A stretch of DNA of 64,000 nucleotides, taken from assembly GCF_002879885.1 (NCBI RefSeq), contig NZ_PNYA01000002.1:248001-312000 (forward strand), in the 5' to 3' direction. Of the stretch, positions 49,988 to 59,786 are shown in pieces. The translations under genes were made by a program, and so were the position numbers. A model generated the notes under the pieces. It was not told the origin of the DNA, ran no database searches, and worked only from the letters and a program-made list of their open reading frames with translations. The DNA is from Trinickia dabaoshanensis (lineage in GTDB: Bacteria; Pseudomonadota; Gammaproteobacteria; Burkholderiales; Burkholderiaceae). Position 1 is the first letter of the stretch, and each line of letters begins with the position of its first letter.

Positions 49988-50884
49988 TTACCGCCACCGC
50001 CCCTGAAACAGCGGCTCGGGCAACCCGCGCCGCATAGTCGGCACCGCGAAGACGCTTCCGGCCTCCGGCTGTGCCGCAAGCGACGCCGCGTCGAGTTCGA
50101 CGCGCGCGCTCGTCACGTACAGCGTGCTCAAATCCGGACCGCCGAGCGCGACGCAACTCGGTTGGCTCACCGGCACACGGACGCGTTCCGTTTCGACGCC
50201 GTCCGGCCCGTAACGCACGACGCGGCCGGCCCCCCACTGTGCATTCCAAAGGCCACCCTCGGCATCGACCGTCGATCCGTCGGGCACGCCGTCGCCGTCG
50301 GTGAGCCGCGCGAACAGGCGAATATGGCCGACGGCTCCATCGGTACCGTAGTCGCAAGCGAGGATCTCGCGCGAAGGCGAATCGCAAAAGTACATCGTCG
50401 CGCCGTCGGGGCTGAAGCCGATGCTGTTCGAGATCGCGGGCGTGGGCAACGGCAGCCGCTCGAGCGATAAATCATGGCCGAGCCGATAAAAGCCGCCGGC
50501 CACGGCGCCGTCCGCGCCTTCGTACTTCGTGCCGAAGACGAAGCGTCCCTGGCGGTCGCATCGTCCGTCGTTCAAGCGCGTGGCGAGCCCCGGCTCCACG
50601 TCGACGATCCGCTGCATCTCCCGCGTGGCCGGATCGAAGAACGCGAGATGCGTCGCGAGACCGAGCAGCAGGTATTGCGGATCGGCGCACAAGGCGAAGG
50701 TCGCCAGCCGCTCGGGCATCGGCCAGCTCGTATGCTCGCCCGTACCGGGGTCGAATCGATACAAGCGCGCGCCCTCGATATCCGTCCAGTAAAAGCGCCC
50801 CGTGCGTTCGCACCATGTCGCGCCTTCGCCCAGCGCGCAGCGCGCCTCGACGGCGAGCGTTGCCTGCCCCCGTTCCGAACTCAT
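49988..50884 (-). CDS. SMP-30/gluconolactonase-family sugar lactonase
   Basis: A 298-residue six-bladed propeller hydrolase that opens an aldonolactone. Metal ligands of the family are present: E20 in LGEGATW, N153 in ISNSIGFSPDG and D202 in VPDGSTVD. Its ATG overlaps the SDR stop (ATGA, 50881-50884), with CGGAGG in the end of the SDR gene, so the two are co-translated. Dehydrogenase followed by lactonase is the expected order of an oxidative sugar pathway. The exact sugar is not determinable. Confidence 0.92.
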   Translation of the reverse strand: MSSERGQATLAVEARCALGEGATWCERTGRFYWTDIEGARLYRFDPGTGEHTSWPMPERLATFALCADPQYLLLGLATHLAFFDPATREMQRIVDVEPGLATRLNDGRCDRQGRFVFGTKYEGADGAVAGGFYRLGHDLSLERLPLPTPAISNSIGFSPDGATMYFCDSPSREILACDYGTDGAVGHIRLFARLTDGDGVPDGSTVDAEGGLWNAQWGAGRVVRYGPDGVETERVRVPVSQPSCVALGGPDLSTLYVTSARVELDAASLAAQPEAGSVFAVPTMRRGLPEPLFQGRWR

Positions 50885-51669
50885 GCCCAGCCTCCGTCGA
50901 CGATGAATTCCTGCGCCGTCACCATGCGGCTGTCGTCGGCCGCCAAGAACAACGCCATACGCGCCAGATCCTCGGGCATGAGTTCGCCGTCGAGGCATTG
51001 CCCTTCCTTCAAGGCGCGTTTGCCGGCTTCGTCGAGCCAGAGCTTGCGCTGCTTTTCGGTGAGGACCCAGCCGGGCACGAGTGCGTTCACGCGGATGCCG
51101 AACGGGCCGAGGTCGCGCGCAAGCGCGTGAGTGAGCCCCTGAATCGCGGCTTTCGACGTTAGATAGACCGGCATGCCCCCTTGCTTGAGCATCCAGCTGA
51201 TCGAACCCAGGTTGATGATCGAGCCGCCGCCGGCGTGCTTCATGTCCTCGACGACCGCTTGCGCGGCGAAGAACTGATGCCGCAAATTGACGGCAATGCC
51301 CGCATCGAACGAAGCCGGCGTGACGTCGGCCAGCGCATGACGGACGTCGTTCGCGGCGTTGTTCACGAGTACCGCGATCGGGCCCAACGCGCTTCGCGCA
51401 TCTGCGATCGCGCCGCGCAACGCCTCGATGTCGGTCACGTCGCAGGTGAGAAACAGCGGCTTCTCGGGCGCATCGCCAAGCGCATCGACCAGCGCCTCGC
51501 CCGCGCTCGTATCGATATCGCAAAACGCCACGCGCGCGCCTTGCCGCGCGAAATGCTGAACGAACGACGCGCCAATGCCGGTCGCGCCGCCGGTGATGAA
51601 CACGGTGCGGCCGGCGAGGCTCGGGTAGCGCGCGTAGGGACCCAGTTGCGGATGATCGGGGAGCGACAT
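50881..51669 (-). CDS. SDR-family sugar dehydrogenase (1)
   Basis: A 262-residue short-chain dehydrogenase. Cofactor loop TGGATGIG (26-33) with D51 after strand 2 (FCDID), NNAA at 103-106 and the catalytic set S156, Y169, K173 (YLTSK). Coupling to the lactonase gene suggests it oxidises an aldose such as D-galactose or L-arabinose at C1 to the lactone. It follows araH by 71 nt. Confidence 0.9.
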   Translation of the reverse strand: MSLPDHPQLGPYARYPSLAGRTVFITGGATGIGASFVQHFARQGARVAFCDIDTSAGEALVDALGDAPEKPLFLTCDVTDIEALRGAIADARSALGPIAVLVNNAANDVRHALADVTPASFDAGIAVNLRHQFFAAQAVVEDMKHAGGGSIINLGSISWMLKQGGMPVYLTSKAAIQGLTHALARDLGPFGIRVNALVPGWVLTEKQRKLWLDEAGKRALKEGQCLDGELMPEDLARMALFLAADDSRMVTAQEFIVDGGWA

Positions 51670-51740
51670 CGTGAGTTTTCTCCGTTAGAGCGAGAGAGCC
51701 CCGCTCGATGCGCGGGCTCCGTACGCCATCGTTCTATCGT

Positions 51741-52757
51741 TCAATCGCGCGAACCGCGATTCTTGAGCTGATCGAGGAGCACGGCGGCAAGCAAGATCGC
51801 GCCGCGCACGAGATATTGGTAGAACGCGTCGATGTTCAAAAGGTTCATGACGTTCTCGACCGTGCCCATGATCAGCACGCCGATGACCACGCCCGAAATC
51901 GTCGCGCGCCCGCCGAGCAGCGACACGCCGCCCAACACGCACGCCGAAATGACGTTCAGCTCGAAGCCTTCGGCGGCGTTCGGCTGACCCGACGTGATCC
52001 GCGACGCGAGGATGACGCCGGCCAGCGCCGTCACGGCGCCTTGCACCAAGAAGATCACGACGCGCGTGCGCTCGACGTTGATCCCCGCCAGGCGCGACGC
52101 TTCCGGATTGCCCCCGATCGCGAGCGTGTTGCGGCCGTAGACGGTTTGGTTGAGCAATACGCCGAAAACGATGAAACAGATGAGTGTGACCCAGATCGGC
52201 AGCGACACGCCGAAGAGCGTCAAGCCGCCGAGCGCGATGAACGTCTCCGAGGACACGCCCACGGCTTGCCCGTGCGACACGATGAAGCCCAGACCGCGCA
52301 CGATTTCCATCGTCGCGAGCGTCGTGATCAGCGCATTGATGCGCAGGTACGCGATGACCGCGCCGTTGACCCAGCCGATCACGGAACCGGCGGCGACGGC
52401 CGCGACGATCGCGAGGAACGTGTTGTTCGTCGCATTGAGCACCATCGCGCAGAGCACGCCGGCGAACGCGACCGTGGAGCCGACCGACAAATCGAAGTCG
52501 CGCGACGCGAGGCAGAACATCATCGTGCACGCCACCATGCCGATCTGCGAGACCGACAGCGCCAAGCCGAGCATGTTGTCGATCGAGAAGAAGTGATCGA
52601 CGGTCAGCGACGTCGTCACGAACATCACGGCGAAAATCAAAATGAGGCTGTATTCGGTGACTTGCTGCCACCATCTTTGCCGATCGTTCGACTGCGGGAT
52701 CAGCGCTTCGGCGGCACGCTTGGCGCCCGCCTCGACGAGGTTTTCTCTTGCTTGCAT
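51741..52757 (-). CDS. araH: L-arabinose-type ABC transporter permease
   Basis: A 338-residue inner-membrane permease of the AraH/RbsC family with about 8-10 helices. Blocks such as FDLSVGSTVAFAGVL, NGAVIAYLRINALITTLATM and LAIGGNPEASRLAGI are typical. It forms the pore with AraG. ATG at 52757; the upstream spacer carries a short 9-bp tandem repeat. Confidence 0.94.
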   Translation of the reverse strand: MQARENLVEAGAKRAAEALIPQSNDRQRWWQQVTEYSLILIFAVMFVTTSLTVDHFFSIDNMLGLALSVSQIGMVACTMMFCLASRDFDLSVGSTVAFAGVLCAMVLNATNNTFLAIVAAVAAGSVIGWVNGAVIAYLRINALITTLATMEIVRGLGFIVSHGQAVGVSSETFIALGGLTLFGVSLPIWVTLICFIVFGVLLNQTVYGRNTLAIGGNPEASRLAGINVERTRVVIFLVQGAVTALAGVILASRITSGQPNAAEGFELNVISACVLGGVSLLGGRATISGVVIGVLIMGTVENVMNLLNIDAFYQYLVRGAILLAAVLLDQLKNRGSRD

Positions 52758-52819
52758 GTCGTGACTCCTTCACCGTCGTTCGCGACGGTTTTCGTTACAT
52801 CCGTTCCGTGTCCGGCGTG

Positions 52820-52846
52820 TTCGCCGTATTCGCCGTATTCGCCGTG
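52820..52846. repeat. Three copies of a 9-bp tandem repeat
   Basis: TTCGCCGTA is repeated three times (last copy ends G) in the araG/araH intercistronic space. Probably a neutral slippage repeat. Confidence 0.6.
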
Positions 52847-52848
52847 CC

Positions 52849-54366
52849 CTACGCCGCCTCGCGCGCCGCGCGTCCGCCCTGCGGCAAGGCGAGTTCCAGC
52901 AGCGCCGGCTCGCTGGCCTCGCTGCGGGCGAGTTCACCCGAAATCCGCCCTTCGCGCATGACCACGATGCGATCGGAGACGCCAAGTACTTCCGGCAACT
53001 CCGACGACACCATCACCACCGCGCAACCGCGTTCGGCGAGTTCGTAGATGACGTTATAGATCTCGTGTTTCGCACCGACGTCGATCCCGCGCGTAGGCTC
53101 GTCGAGAATGACGACTTTCAGATCGGGCTCCGCGAGCCAGCGCGACAAGATCGCCTTTTGCTGATTGCCGCCCGACAGCAGGCGAATCTTTTGCCGGCGG
53201 CTCGGCGTCTTGATCTTGAGCAGCTTGATGAAACGATCGGCCGTTTCCGCCTCTTTCTTTCGATTGAGGAACAAGCCCGCGCGCAACCCATGCCGGCGGC
53301 AACTGATGTTGATGTTCTCGGCCACCGACGCCATCGCGACGATGCCCTCCTCCTTGCGGTCTTCGGGACACAGCACGATGCCTTTACGAATCGCGTGCGT
53401 GGGACTTTTCACGTCCGTGGCCGCACCGTCGAGCGTCAGTTGCCCGCCACGCAGTTTCTCCGCACCGTACACGAGGCGCATCAATTCGCTACGCCCTGCG
53501 CCGACGAGTCCGAAGAAGCCGACGATTTCCCCCGCGCGCACCGAAAAGCTCGCGGGCGCCGACAAGCCATGGCCTTCGACGGCGTCGACCGCGAGCCGCA
53601 CCTCGCCCTGCGAGCGCGGCCGATAACCATAAATATCCGAAATCTCGCGCCCTACCATCTCTTTGACGATCGTGTCGCGCTGGACCTCGGCGAGCGACGG
53701 ATGCGACGCCACTTTGCGGCCGTCGCGGAAGATCGTGCATGCGGTGCATAGCTCGTAGATCTCGTCCATCCGGTGCGAGATATAGATGAGCGCACGGCCG
53801 TCGGCCTGCAACTCGCGCACGAGCTTGAAAAGCACTTCGGTCTCGCGGTGCGACAGCGAACTCGTGGGTTCGTCGAGCGCGATCACGCGTGCGTTGCGCA
53901 GCAGCGCCTTGCAGATTTCGACCATCTGCCGCTGCGCGATCGAGAGCCGTCCAAGCCGCGCGTTGGGATCGAGATCGACACCCATCTGCGCCAGCCGCTC
54001 CCGCACGAAGCGCTTGGCGCCGCGCTTGTTCACCCACCCGAGCGCATTGGGCAACCGGCCGAGCAGCAGATTTTCCGTCACGGTCAAATCGGGAACGTAC
54101 TGCAACTCCTGGTGAATCACCGCCACACCTGCCGCAATCGAGGCCGCCGCGCTCGAAAAGCGCACCTCGTTGCCGTCCATCAAGATGCGGCCGGAATCGG
54201 GCTGATACTCGCCGCCGAGAATCTTGAGCAGCGTCGACTTGCCCGCGCCGTTCTCGCCCATGAGTCCATGCACCTGGCCGGCCTCGACCTCGAACGACAC
54301 GCCGTCGAGCGCGCGCACGCCCGGAAACACCTTGCCGATATTGTCAAATCGCAACGTTGCTGACAT
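52849..54366 (-). CDS. araG: L-arabinose-type ABC transporter ATP-binding protein
   Basis: A 505-residue double ATPase of the sugar CUT2 group. The first domain has Walker [10 protein letters not shown] (37-45), and DEPTSSL; the second has [10 protein letters not shown] in place of a classical Walker A, LSGGNQQK and [10 protein letters not shown]. This asymmetry is normal for AraG/RbsA proteins. It energises uptake through AraH. Confidence 0.95.
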   Translation of the reverse strand: MSATLRFDNIGKVFPGVRALDGVSFEVEAGQVHGLMGENGAGKSTLLKILGGEYQPDSGRILMDGNEVRFSSAAASIAAGVAVIHQELQYVPDLTVTENLLLGRLPNALGWVNKRGAKRFVRERLAQMGVDLDPNARLGRLSIAQRQMVEICKALLRNARVIALDEPTSSLSHRETEVLFKLVRELQADGRALIYISHRMDEIYELCTACTIFRDGRKVASHPSLAEVQRDTIVKEMVGREISDIYGYRPRSQGEVRLAVDAVEGHGLSAPASFSVRAGEIVGFFGLVGAGRSELMRLVYGAEKLRGGQLTLDGAATDVKSPTHAIRKGIVLCPEDRKEEGIVAMASVAENINISCRRHGLRAGLFLNRKKEAETADRFIKLLKIKTPSRRQKIRLLSGGNQQKAILSRWLAEPDLKVVILDEPTRGIDVGAKHEIYNVIYELAERGCAVVMVSSELPEVLGVSDRIVVMREGRISGELARSEASEPALLELALPQGGRAAREAA

Positions 54367-54394
54367 CTCACCTGTCCTCGCACTGAAGGGTCGT

Positions 54395-54433
54395 CCAGGC
54401 CGGGCGCACCGTACCGCCGCGCGTCCGGCCTGG
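54395..54433 (-). repeat. Intercistronic hairpin after araF
   Basis: CCAGGCCGG (54395-54403) pairs with CCGGCCTGG (54425-54433), and GCGC/GCGC extends the stem inside. It lies just after the binding-protein gene, where such structures raise binding-protein expression relative to the ATPase. Confidence 0.55.
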
Positions 54434-54446
54434 CATGCCGCGCCGC

Positions 54447-55448
54447 TTACTTCGCGGCGAGCCCCATCTCTTCACGCACCTTCGCGACGTTATCCCGCGT
54501 GGCGAGCATCCCCGTCGTGAGCGTCAGCAGCGGCGGTTGCTTGCCCGTCGTGATCCACTTGTACATGTCTTCCGACGTCTCGTCGCCGTGGCGCTTCGGG
54601 CTGATGATGACCGAGCCGAAGAAGCCCGTCGGTTGCGGCTTCTTGAATTCGTTCAATGCCGAATCCGAGCCGCCGATCCCGATGCCGATCATGTTGTCGG
54701 CCTTGAAGCCGCGGCTTTCGGCGGCGCGCACGGCACCGAGCACCGCTTCGTCGTTCAGACCGTACGCCACCCAGTGCTTGAACTGCGGGTTCTTCGTGAT
54801 CGCGATGTTCGCCGCGTTGAAGGCGTTTTCCGTATCGGTCTTCGCTTGTGGTGCGGCGATGACGTTCGCTTTCGGGAAGCCCGATGCGACGAGGATGTCG
54901 GTCGCGCCTTGCGTACGATCGTGCGCCGTGGGCAACTCCTCATAGGTCACGTCGATCGCGCCGACGTCCTTCATGTCCCAGCCGCGTTTCTTGATTTCGT
55001 CGACGATGCCCTTACCGACTTGCTGACCGATGTTGTAGGCCGAGATGCCCATGTGCGGCACGCTCGCGATCGGCTTGCCGCTACCGTCTACGAGGCGGTC
55101 GTCCACCGTCATCATCTTGAGCCCGTCGGCCTTCGCCTTCGCGACGATGCCCGGTCCGAGCTTCACGTCGGGCGTGCAGATGATGAAGCCTTGCGCCTGT
55201 TGAGCGTGCAAGTTGTCGATCGCGCTCATCACCTTTTCACCCGAAGTCGCACCGATCTTCACGAGCGTGAAGCCGTCGCGCTTCGCGGCCATTTCGGCAA
55301 ACTTCCATTCGTCCTGGAACCAGGGTTCCTCCGGCTGCTTCACGAGAAAGCCGATCTTGACCGGATCGGCGGCTTGCGCGGCCGGCACGCCAGCCACCAT
55401 CGACGTTACCGCGGCGGCGACGAGCGTGAGGAAAATTTTGCGCTTCAT
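54447..55448 (-). CDS. araF: L-arabinose-type periplasmic sugar-binding protein
   Basis: A 333-residue periplasmic binding protein. Signal peptide about 1-26 (ends AAQA before ADPVKIGF). The family wording [28 protein letters not shown] and [14 protein letters not shown] matches AraF, which binds L-arabinose and also D-galactose in E. coli. AGGAG supports ATG at 55448. Located 141 nt after the second SDR. Confidence 0.93.
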   Translation of the reverse strand: MKRKIFLTLVAAAVTSMVAGVPAAQAADPVKIGFLVKQPEEPWFQDEWKFAEMAAKRDGFTLVKIGATSGEKVMSAIDNLHAQQAQGFIICTPDVKLGPGIVAKAKADGLKMMTVDDRLVDGSGKPIASVPHMGISAYNIGQQVGKGIVDEIKKRGWDMKDVGAIDVTYEELPTAHDRTQGATDILVASGFPKANVIAAPQAKTDTENAFNAANIAITKNPQFKHWVAYGLNDEAVLGAVRAAESRGFKADNMIGIGIGGSDSALNEFKKPQPTGFFGSVIISPKRHGDETSEDMYKWITTGKQPPLLTLTTGMLATRDNVAKVREEMGLAAK

Positions 55449-55589
55449 GAGGTTTGTCTCCTGTCTGATTGAGCGTTCGGCCGCCTTGTCTATATCGGAT
55501 GACTCACGCGGCCAGTGGGCCATCCGGTTTGCATATCGCCGTGCGAAGCTGCCGCACGGCAGGCAAAACGATCTTTTCAGTCCAACATG

Positions 55590-56369
55590 TCAATCGTGGT
55601 ACAGCGCCGTGCGCCCGCCATCGATCGTGATGCACGTCGCATTGATGAACGGCGCCTCATCCGAGGCGAGAAACACCGCCGTCATCGCCACCTCTTCCGG
55701 CTGCGCGATGCGCTTCATCGGCTGCAAGGCCATCGTCGCCTCGCGCGCCGCGACGGGATCGGGCTGCGCGTTCCACCAATCGTGCGTCAACTGCGTTTCC
55801 ACATATCCCGGCGCGATCGCATTCACGCGCACTTGCCGTGCCGCGTATTCGATGCCGAGCGCTCGCGTCAAGCCGAGCACGCCGTGCTTGGCGACGGGAT
55901 ACGGGAAGCACCCCGGAATGATCTGAAACGCATGCGTCGAAGCGATGTTGACGATGCTGCCGCGCCCGCGTTCCACCATCCCCGACAGCACGGCCTTGCA
56001 ACCGTTCCAGACACCGTCGAGATCGACCGCGAAGCAGCGCCGCCAATCGTCGTCGCTCATCGTGAGCGGGTCGCAGAACACGTTGATGCCGGCGTTGTTC
56101 ACGAGCACGTCGATCGGGCCGAACGCATGCTCGCCCGCATCGCGCGCGTCGCATACGGAAGCTGGTCGCGTCACGTCGGTGCGCACCGCGAGCACGCGCG
56201 CACCGGGCGTTTCGGCCTCGATGCGCTCGGCCACGCGCCGCGCCGCATCGAGATCGAGTTCGGCCAGCACCGTCGCCGCGCCTTCGCGCGCGAATGCGTG
56301 GGCGATGGCCTCGCCGATGCCGCGGCCCGCACCCGTCACGAGCGCGACCTTGCCGGCGAGCCGGTTCAC
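55590..56369 (-). CDS. SDR-family oxidoreductase (2)
   Basis: A 259-residue classical short-chain dehydrogenase. Cofactor motif TGAGRGIG (12-19), NNAG at 91-94 and S144, Y157, K161 (YPVAK). Starts at GTG 56369, which overlaps the aldolase stop as GTGA (56366-56369), so it is coupled to dgoA. Its substrate is probably a sugar or sugar acid in the same route; it differs clearly from the first SDR. Confidence 0.9.
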   Translation of the reverse strand: MNRLAGKVALVTGAGRGIGEAIAHAFAREGAATVLAELDLDAARRVAERIEAETPGARVLAVRTDVTRPASVCDARDAGEHAFGPIDVLVNNAGINVFCDPLTMSDDDWRRCFAVDLDGVWNGCKAVLSGMVERGRGSIVNIASTHAFQIIPGCFPYPVAKHGVLGLTRALGIEYAARQVRVNAIAPGYVETQLTHDWWNAQPDPVAAREATMALQPMKRIAQPEEVAMTAVFLASDEAPFINATCITIDGGRTALYHD

Positions 56370-57046
56370 CGCGGCGCCCCCGCGCCCACTTGGCGCCAGG
56401 CGGAGACGAACGCGCGCGCATGCGCGGCTGTCGTATCCACGTCTTGCCCGGCGCGGTACAGCGCCGAACCGAGCCCGAAGCCGCTCGCGCCCGCCGCCAC
56501 GAACGTGTTCATGTTCTCGGGCGTCACTCCGCCCACCGGCACGAGCGGAACGCGCTTGGCGATCACGGCGCGCCAGGCTTTGACGACATGCGCCCCCAAC
56601 TGCTCCGCGGGAAACATCTTCAATACGTCGGCACCGCTCGCCAGCGCGGCGAACGCTTCGGTCGGGGTCGCGACGCCCGGTGCGCACGCCATGCCTTTTT
56701 CTTTCGCGGTGCTAATGATTTCGGTGTCGCCGTGCGGCATGACGATGAGTTCGCCGCCCGCGCGCGCCACGTCGTCGACGAAAGCGGGCCGTAACACCGT
56801 CCCCGCGCCCACGACCGCATCGTCCGGCAGCGACTGGCGCAATGCGGCGATGCTGGCCAGCGGATCGGGCGAATTGAGCGGCACCTCGACGACGCGAAAC
56901 CCGGCGTCATACAGCGCTTGCCCGTGCGCCACGACCTCGCTCGGCGTCACGCCGCGCAAAATCGCGATCAACGCGCACGACTCGAAGGCGGCCATGAGGC
57001 GCGCGTGAGGGTGATAGGGCTTCGGTAGATCGAATTCGGGTTGCAT
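56366..57046 (-). CDS. dgoA: 2-dehydro-3-deoxy-6-phosphogalactonate aldolase
   Basis: A 226-residue class I aldolase of the KDPG/KDPGal family. Schiff-base lysine K143 in VLKMFPAEQLG and general acid/base E54 in VVEVPLNSP; the latter wording distinguishes it from the Eda at 23-23.7 kb. It releases pyruvate and glyceraldehyde 3-phosphate. It lies after dgoK and overlaps the next SDR. Confidence 0.94.
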   Translation of the reverse strand: MQPEFDLPKPYHPHARLMAAFESCALIAILRGVTPSEVVAHGQALYDAGFRVVEVPLNSPDPLASIAALRQSLPDDAVVGAGTVLRPAFVDDVARAGGELIVMPHGDTEIISTAKEKGMACAPGVATPTEAFAALASGADVLKMFPAEQLGAHVVKAWRAVIAKRVPLVPVGGVTPENMNTFVAAGASGFGLGSALYRAGQDVDTTAAHARAFVSAWRQVGAGAPR

Positions 57047-57100
57047 GTCGGACCGCCTAATTCATGGAGACTGCTATCGATTGATCGGATGGCGCGCGCG

Positions 57101-58093
57101 TCAACTTGCCGGCGCGGCCGCGCTCCGCGGCACGAAACCCGCTTGCGTCGCGATACGCCAGAGCCCATTTTCGGCCGCGGCCTCGACGACGCTCGCCCGC
57201 CGGCAGCCGAACTCGGCCAGCGCGAGCCGGTAGCGCTCGCATAGCGCGGCGCCGCCGATCAAACGCGGCACCTCGTCGGCGAGCGGCGCATCGCGCGACT
57301 CCAGCAGCGCGGCAAGTCCGGCGAGTTCGTGTCCGATCAACAGCCCGGAAAGATAATCGGGTTGCTGTTCGGGGCTCAGCGCGCCGGTCAGCCCCAGCGT
57401 GCGGGTACTAAAGATCGTCGCGAGCAATCCCGCGCGCTGCGCGTGCTTGGCCACCGTGACCCCGCGCAAGAACGCTTGCGTATCGGGTTCGACGGGCTCG
57501 AGCATCGTGCGCCCGAGGATCGTATGCTCGCGCAAGGCGGCGTACAGCTCCCCCGTCATGAACGTATGGAACGACTCGATGCGTTCGCCGCGCACGACGG
57601 CCCACTTCGCGTGCGTGCCCGGCAAACCCACGAGCGTGCGCGAATTCGCGGCGATCGCATCGCTCGCGAGCGCGCCGACGATTTGCGTTTCTTCGCCGCG
57701 CATGACGTTCGGCAAATCGCCGCGCTCGATCACGCCCGGCACGATACGCACGCTCACGCCTCGGGCAGTCGTGACGTCGACGATGCCCGCGACGAGCGCC
57801 GAGGCGTCGGCCGGCACGTCGACGTACGGCGCTTCGCGCCAGCCCTGCGCGCTGCCCACCATCCCGGCTGCGATCACGGGCAGCCCCGGCGATGCTTCGA
57901 GCCATGCGCCGCACGCCGATTCGAAGGCGGCGTCGAACCCGCCCGGTTGCGGCAAGCGCATGATTCCCTCGCTCGACGCGCGCGAGTCCACGACGTTGCC
58001 GAGCGCATCGAACAGATACGCACGCATGGCCGTCGTACCCCAGTCGAGGCCGATCAGGACCGGTTGCGCGGTGAGGGCTTGCACAGCGCTCAT
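57101..58093 (-). CDS. dgoK: 2-dehydro-3-deoxygalactonokinase
   Basis: A 330-residue sugar-acid kinase of the DgoK family, phosphorylating KDGal before DgoA. The N-terminal phosphate loop reads LIGLDWGTTAMRAYLFD; LVGLPGTHAKWA and TFMTGELYA are conserved further on. ATG at 58093 overlaps the IclR stop as ATGA. Paired directly with dgoA 54 nt downstream. Confidence 0.94.
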   Translation of the reverse strand: MSAVQALTAQPVLIGLDWGTTAMRAYLFDALGNVVDSRASSEGIMRLPQPGGFDAAFESACGAWLEASPGLPVIAAGMVGSAQGWREAPYVDVPADASALVAGIVDVTTARGVSVRIVPGVIERGDLPNVMRGEETQIVGALASDAIAANSRTLVGLPGTHAKWAVVRGERIESFHTFMTGELYAALREHTILGRTMLEPVEPDTQAFLRGVTVAKHAQRAGLLATIFSTRTLGLTGALSPEQQPDYLSGLLIGHELAGLAALLESRDAPLADEVPRLIGGAALCERYRLALAEFGCRRASVVEAAAENGLWRIATQAGFVPRSAAAPAS

Positions 58094-58998
58094 CGTTTGA
58101 TGCGGCGCCCGCCGGGCGCGGCATAGCCGAGTTCTTCGGAAATCGCACGCGCTTCGCGCTGCACGATCGGCACCAATTCATCCATACGTTCGAGCGGCAT
58201 ATAAGGGACCGTGCTTGCGACTGAAACCGCGGCGATGATCATGCCGGACGCATCGCGAATCGGCGCGGCGACACAGCGAATGGACACCTCGTTCTCCTCG
58301 AGATCGAACGCGTAGCCGGCGGCCGCATAGCGAACCATGCGTTGCAGGAACATCGGTTTATCGGGGCGCGTGTCGTGACTGAAGCGTTCGCTGGTCACCG
58401 AGCGCCTTGCCGCGTCGTACAACACGCCCCAGGTTTGCGGCGACAAGTCGAGCATCAGCGCCTTGCCGATACCCGTCGACGCGAGCGGCATGTGATGGCC
58501 GCGGGACGAACGCATTTCGAGCCCGCGCTTGCCTCCGATCTTGTCGATGTACAGAACGTCGTCGCCGTCGCGCACGCCGAGGTGAATCGTGTCGAGCGTC
58601 TCATCCGACAAACGCTCGAGATGCGGACGCGCCACGGCTGTCAGCGGCATTTGCTCCAGCGCGATCGTGCCGAGTTCGATGAGCTTGGGTCCGAGGAAAT
58701 AACCGTTCGGGCCCGTGCGCAGGTAGCGCGCTTGAACGAGGCTGCTCACCAGGCGATGCGACGTGCTGCGCTTCGTACCCAGCGCCGCGGAGAAGGCGCG
58801 CATATCGCGCGCGCCGTTGGCGCAAGCCTCGATGATGGCCAGGCCGCGCAACAGCGTTTGCGTGCCCGCCTGCAACTCGTTGATTTCGAGAGGAGAACCC
58901 GTGATCGGAAAACGTTCGTTTGTCGCACGAGCCGATTGGGGCTCGGCGGCGTCGGCCTCCGCGGGAGGATGGGCCAGGTCGTTGTCAGGGGCATTCAT
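58090..58998 (-). CDS. IclR-family transcriptional regulator
   Basis: A 302-residue regulator: a polar N-terminus of about 40 residues, a winged helix (about 43-105, QTLLRGLAIIEACANG and GTKRSTSHRLVSSL) and an effector domain with DLEENEVSIRCVAAPIRD. GGAG before ATG at 58998 sets the start. It heads the sugar operon and overlaps dgoK, so it is autoregulated with the pathway if it acts locally. The inducer is probably a galactonate-type sugar acid. Confidence 0.93.
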   Translation of the reverse strand: MNAPDNDLAHPPAEADAAEPQSARATNERFPITGSPLEINELQAGTQTLLRGLAIIEACANGARDMRAFSAALGTKRSTSHRLVSSLVQARYLRTGPNGYFLGPKLIELGTIALEQMPLTAVARPHLERLSDETLDTIHLGVRDGDDVLYIDKIGGKRGLEMRSSRGHHMPLASTGIGKALMLDLSPQTWGVLYDAARRSVTSERFSHDTRPDKPMFLQRMVRYAAAGYAFDLEENEVSIRCVAAPIRDASGMIIAAVSVASTVPYMPLERMDELVPIVQREARAISEELGYAAPGGRRIKR

Positions 58999-59248
58999 CG
59001 GGCAAGTCTCCGTGCAGGTGAGATGCTTCGCTCTCGAATCGCTTGTCGGTCGGTGTGTCGTCACGCGGCCGCCTCGACCGCTCGCGACGAATTGTAGGCA
59101 CGCCTCACGCAATGCACCAACATTTGAATGGGCTGCTCATATAGTGAGATTTCCGCGCATGGGCGATGGCGGTGCCGAGATGCTTGGCAACCGCTGCTAG
59201 ACTTTCGATCGCGTGCTCAGTCCCCGCTCCCCGCATAAGGATCGATTC

Positions 59249-59764
59249 ATGAAACCCATCATCAATCTGGCCGATGTCGAACTGTCCCCGTTACCTCCAG
59301 GCTTCGCGCCGCCCGAGTCCATGGCCGAGCGCTATGCGCCACGCATGGGGTCCATCGGGGCGCGCATCGGCGCGCAGAAGCTCGGCTACAACGTCACGGC
59401 GCTCGCGCCGGGCAAGCGCGCCTTCCCGTTCCATAACCACCGGATCAACGAAGAGATGTTTTTCGTGCTCGAAGGCACGGGGGAAGTGCGCATCGGCGAT
59501 GCGGTGTATCCGATCCGGGCGGGCGACGTGATTGCTTGCCCGCCCGGCGGCGCCGAGACGGCGCACCAGATCGCGAACACGGGCGAGGTGGAATTGAAAT
59601 ATCTCGCGGTGAGCACGAAGATGATGCCCGAGATCGCCGAGTACCCCGATTCGGGCAAGTTCGGCATCCTTGCCGAATTCCCTGGGGCACCCGGCGAAAA
59701 GCCGAAGGGCTTTAGGTTCGTTTCGCGCGAAAGCGAAAGCATCCCGTACTGGGACGACAATTGA
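59249..59764 (+). CDS. Cupin-domain protein
   Basis: A 171-residue single-cupin protein. Metal-binding residues H62, H64 and E69 are in FHNHRINEEMFFVL, with H106 in TAHQI. AAGGA 9 nt before ATG at 59249 decides the start over the frame opening at 59213. Such proteins can be isomerases, dioxygenases or sugar binders; no partner suggests a function. It is divergent from the IclR gene and converges with mtgA. Confidence 0.85.
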   Translation: MKPIINLADVELSPLPPGFAPPESMAERYAPRMGSIGARIGAQKLGYNVTALAPGKRAFPFHNHRINEEMFFVLEGTGEVRIGDAVYPIRAGDVIACPPGGAETAHQIANTGEVELKYLAVSTKMMPEIAEYPDSGKFGILAEFPGAPGEKPKGFRFVSRESESIPYWDDN

Positions 59765-59786
59765 GCCGTGCTTTCGGCGGCCGCGC

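Noticed and set aside
49988-51523. Apparent 511-residue extended lactonase
   Set aside because: The extra N-terminal part is a shadow of the SDR gene; the lactonase starts at the ATGA overlap at 50884.
52817-52850. CRISPR-like or regulatory repeat in the araG/araH spacer
   Set aside because: Only three 9-bp units without spacers; better explained as slippage.
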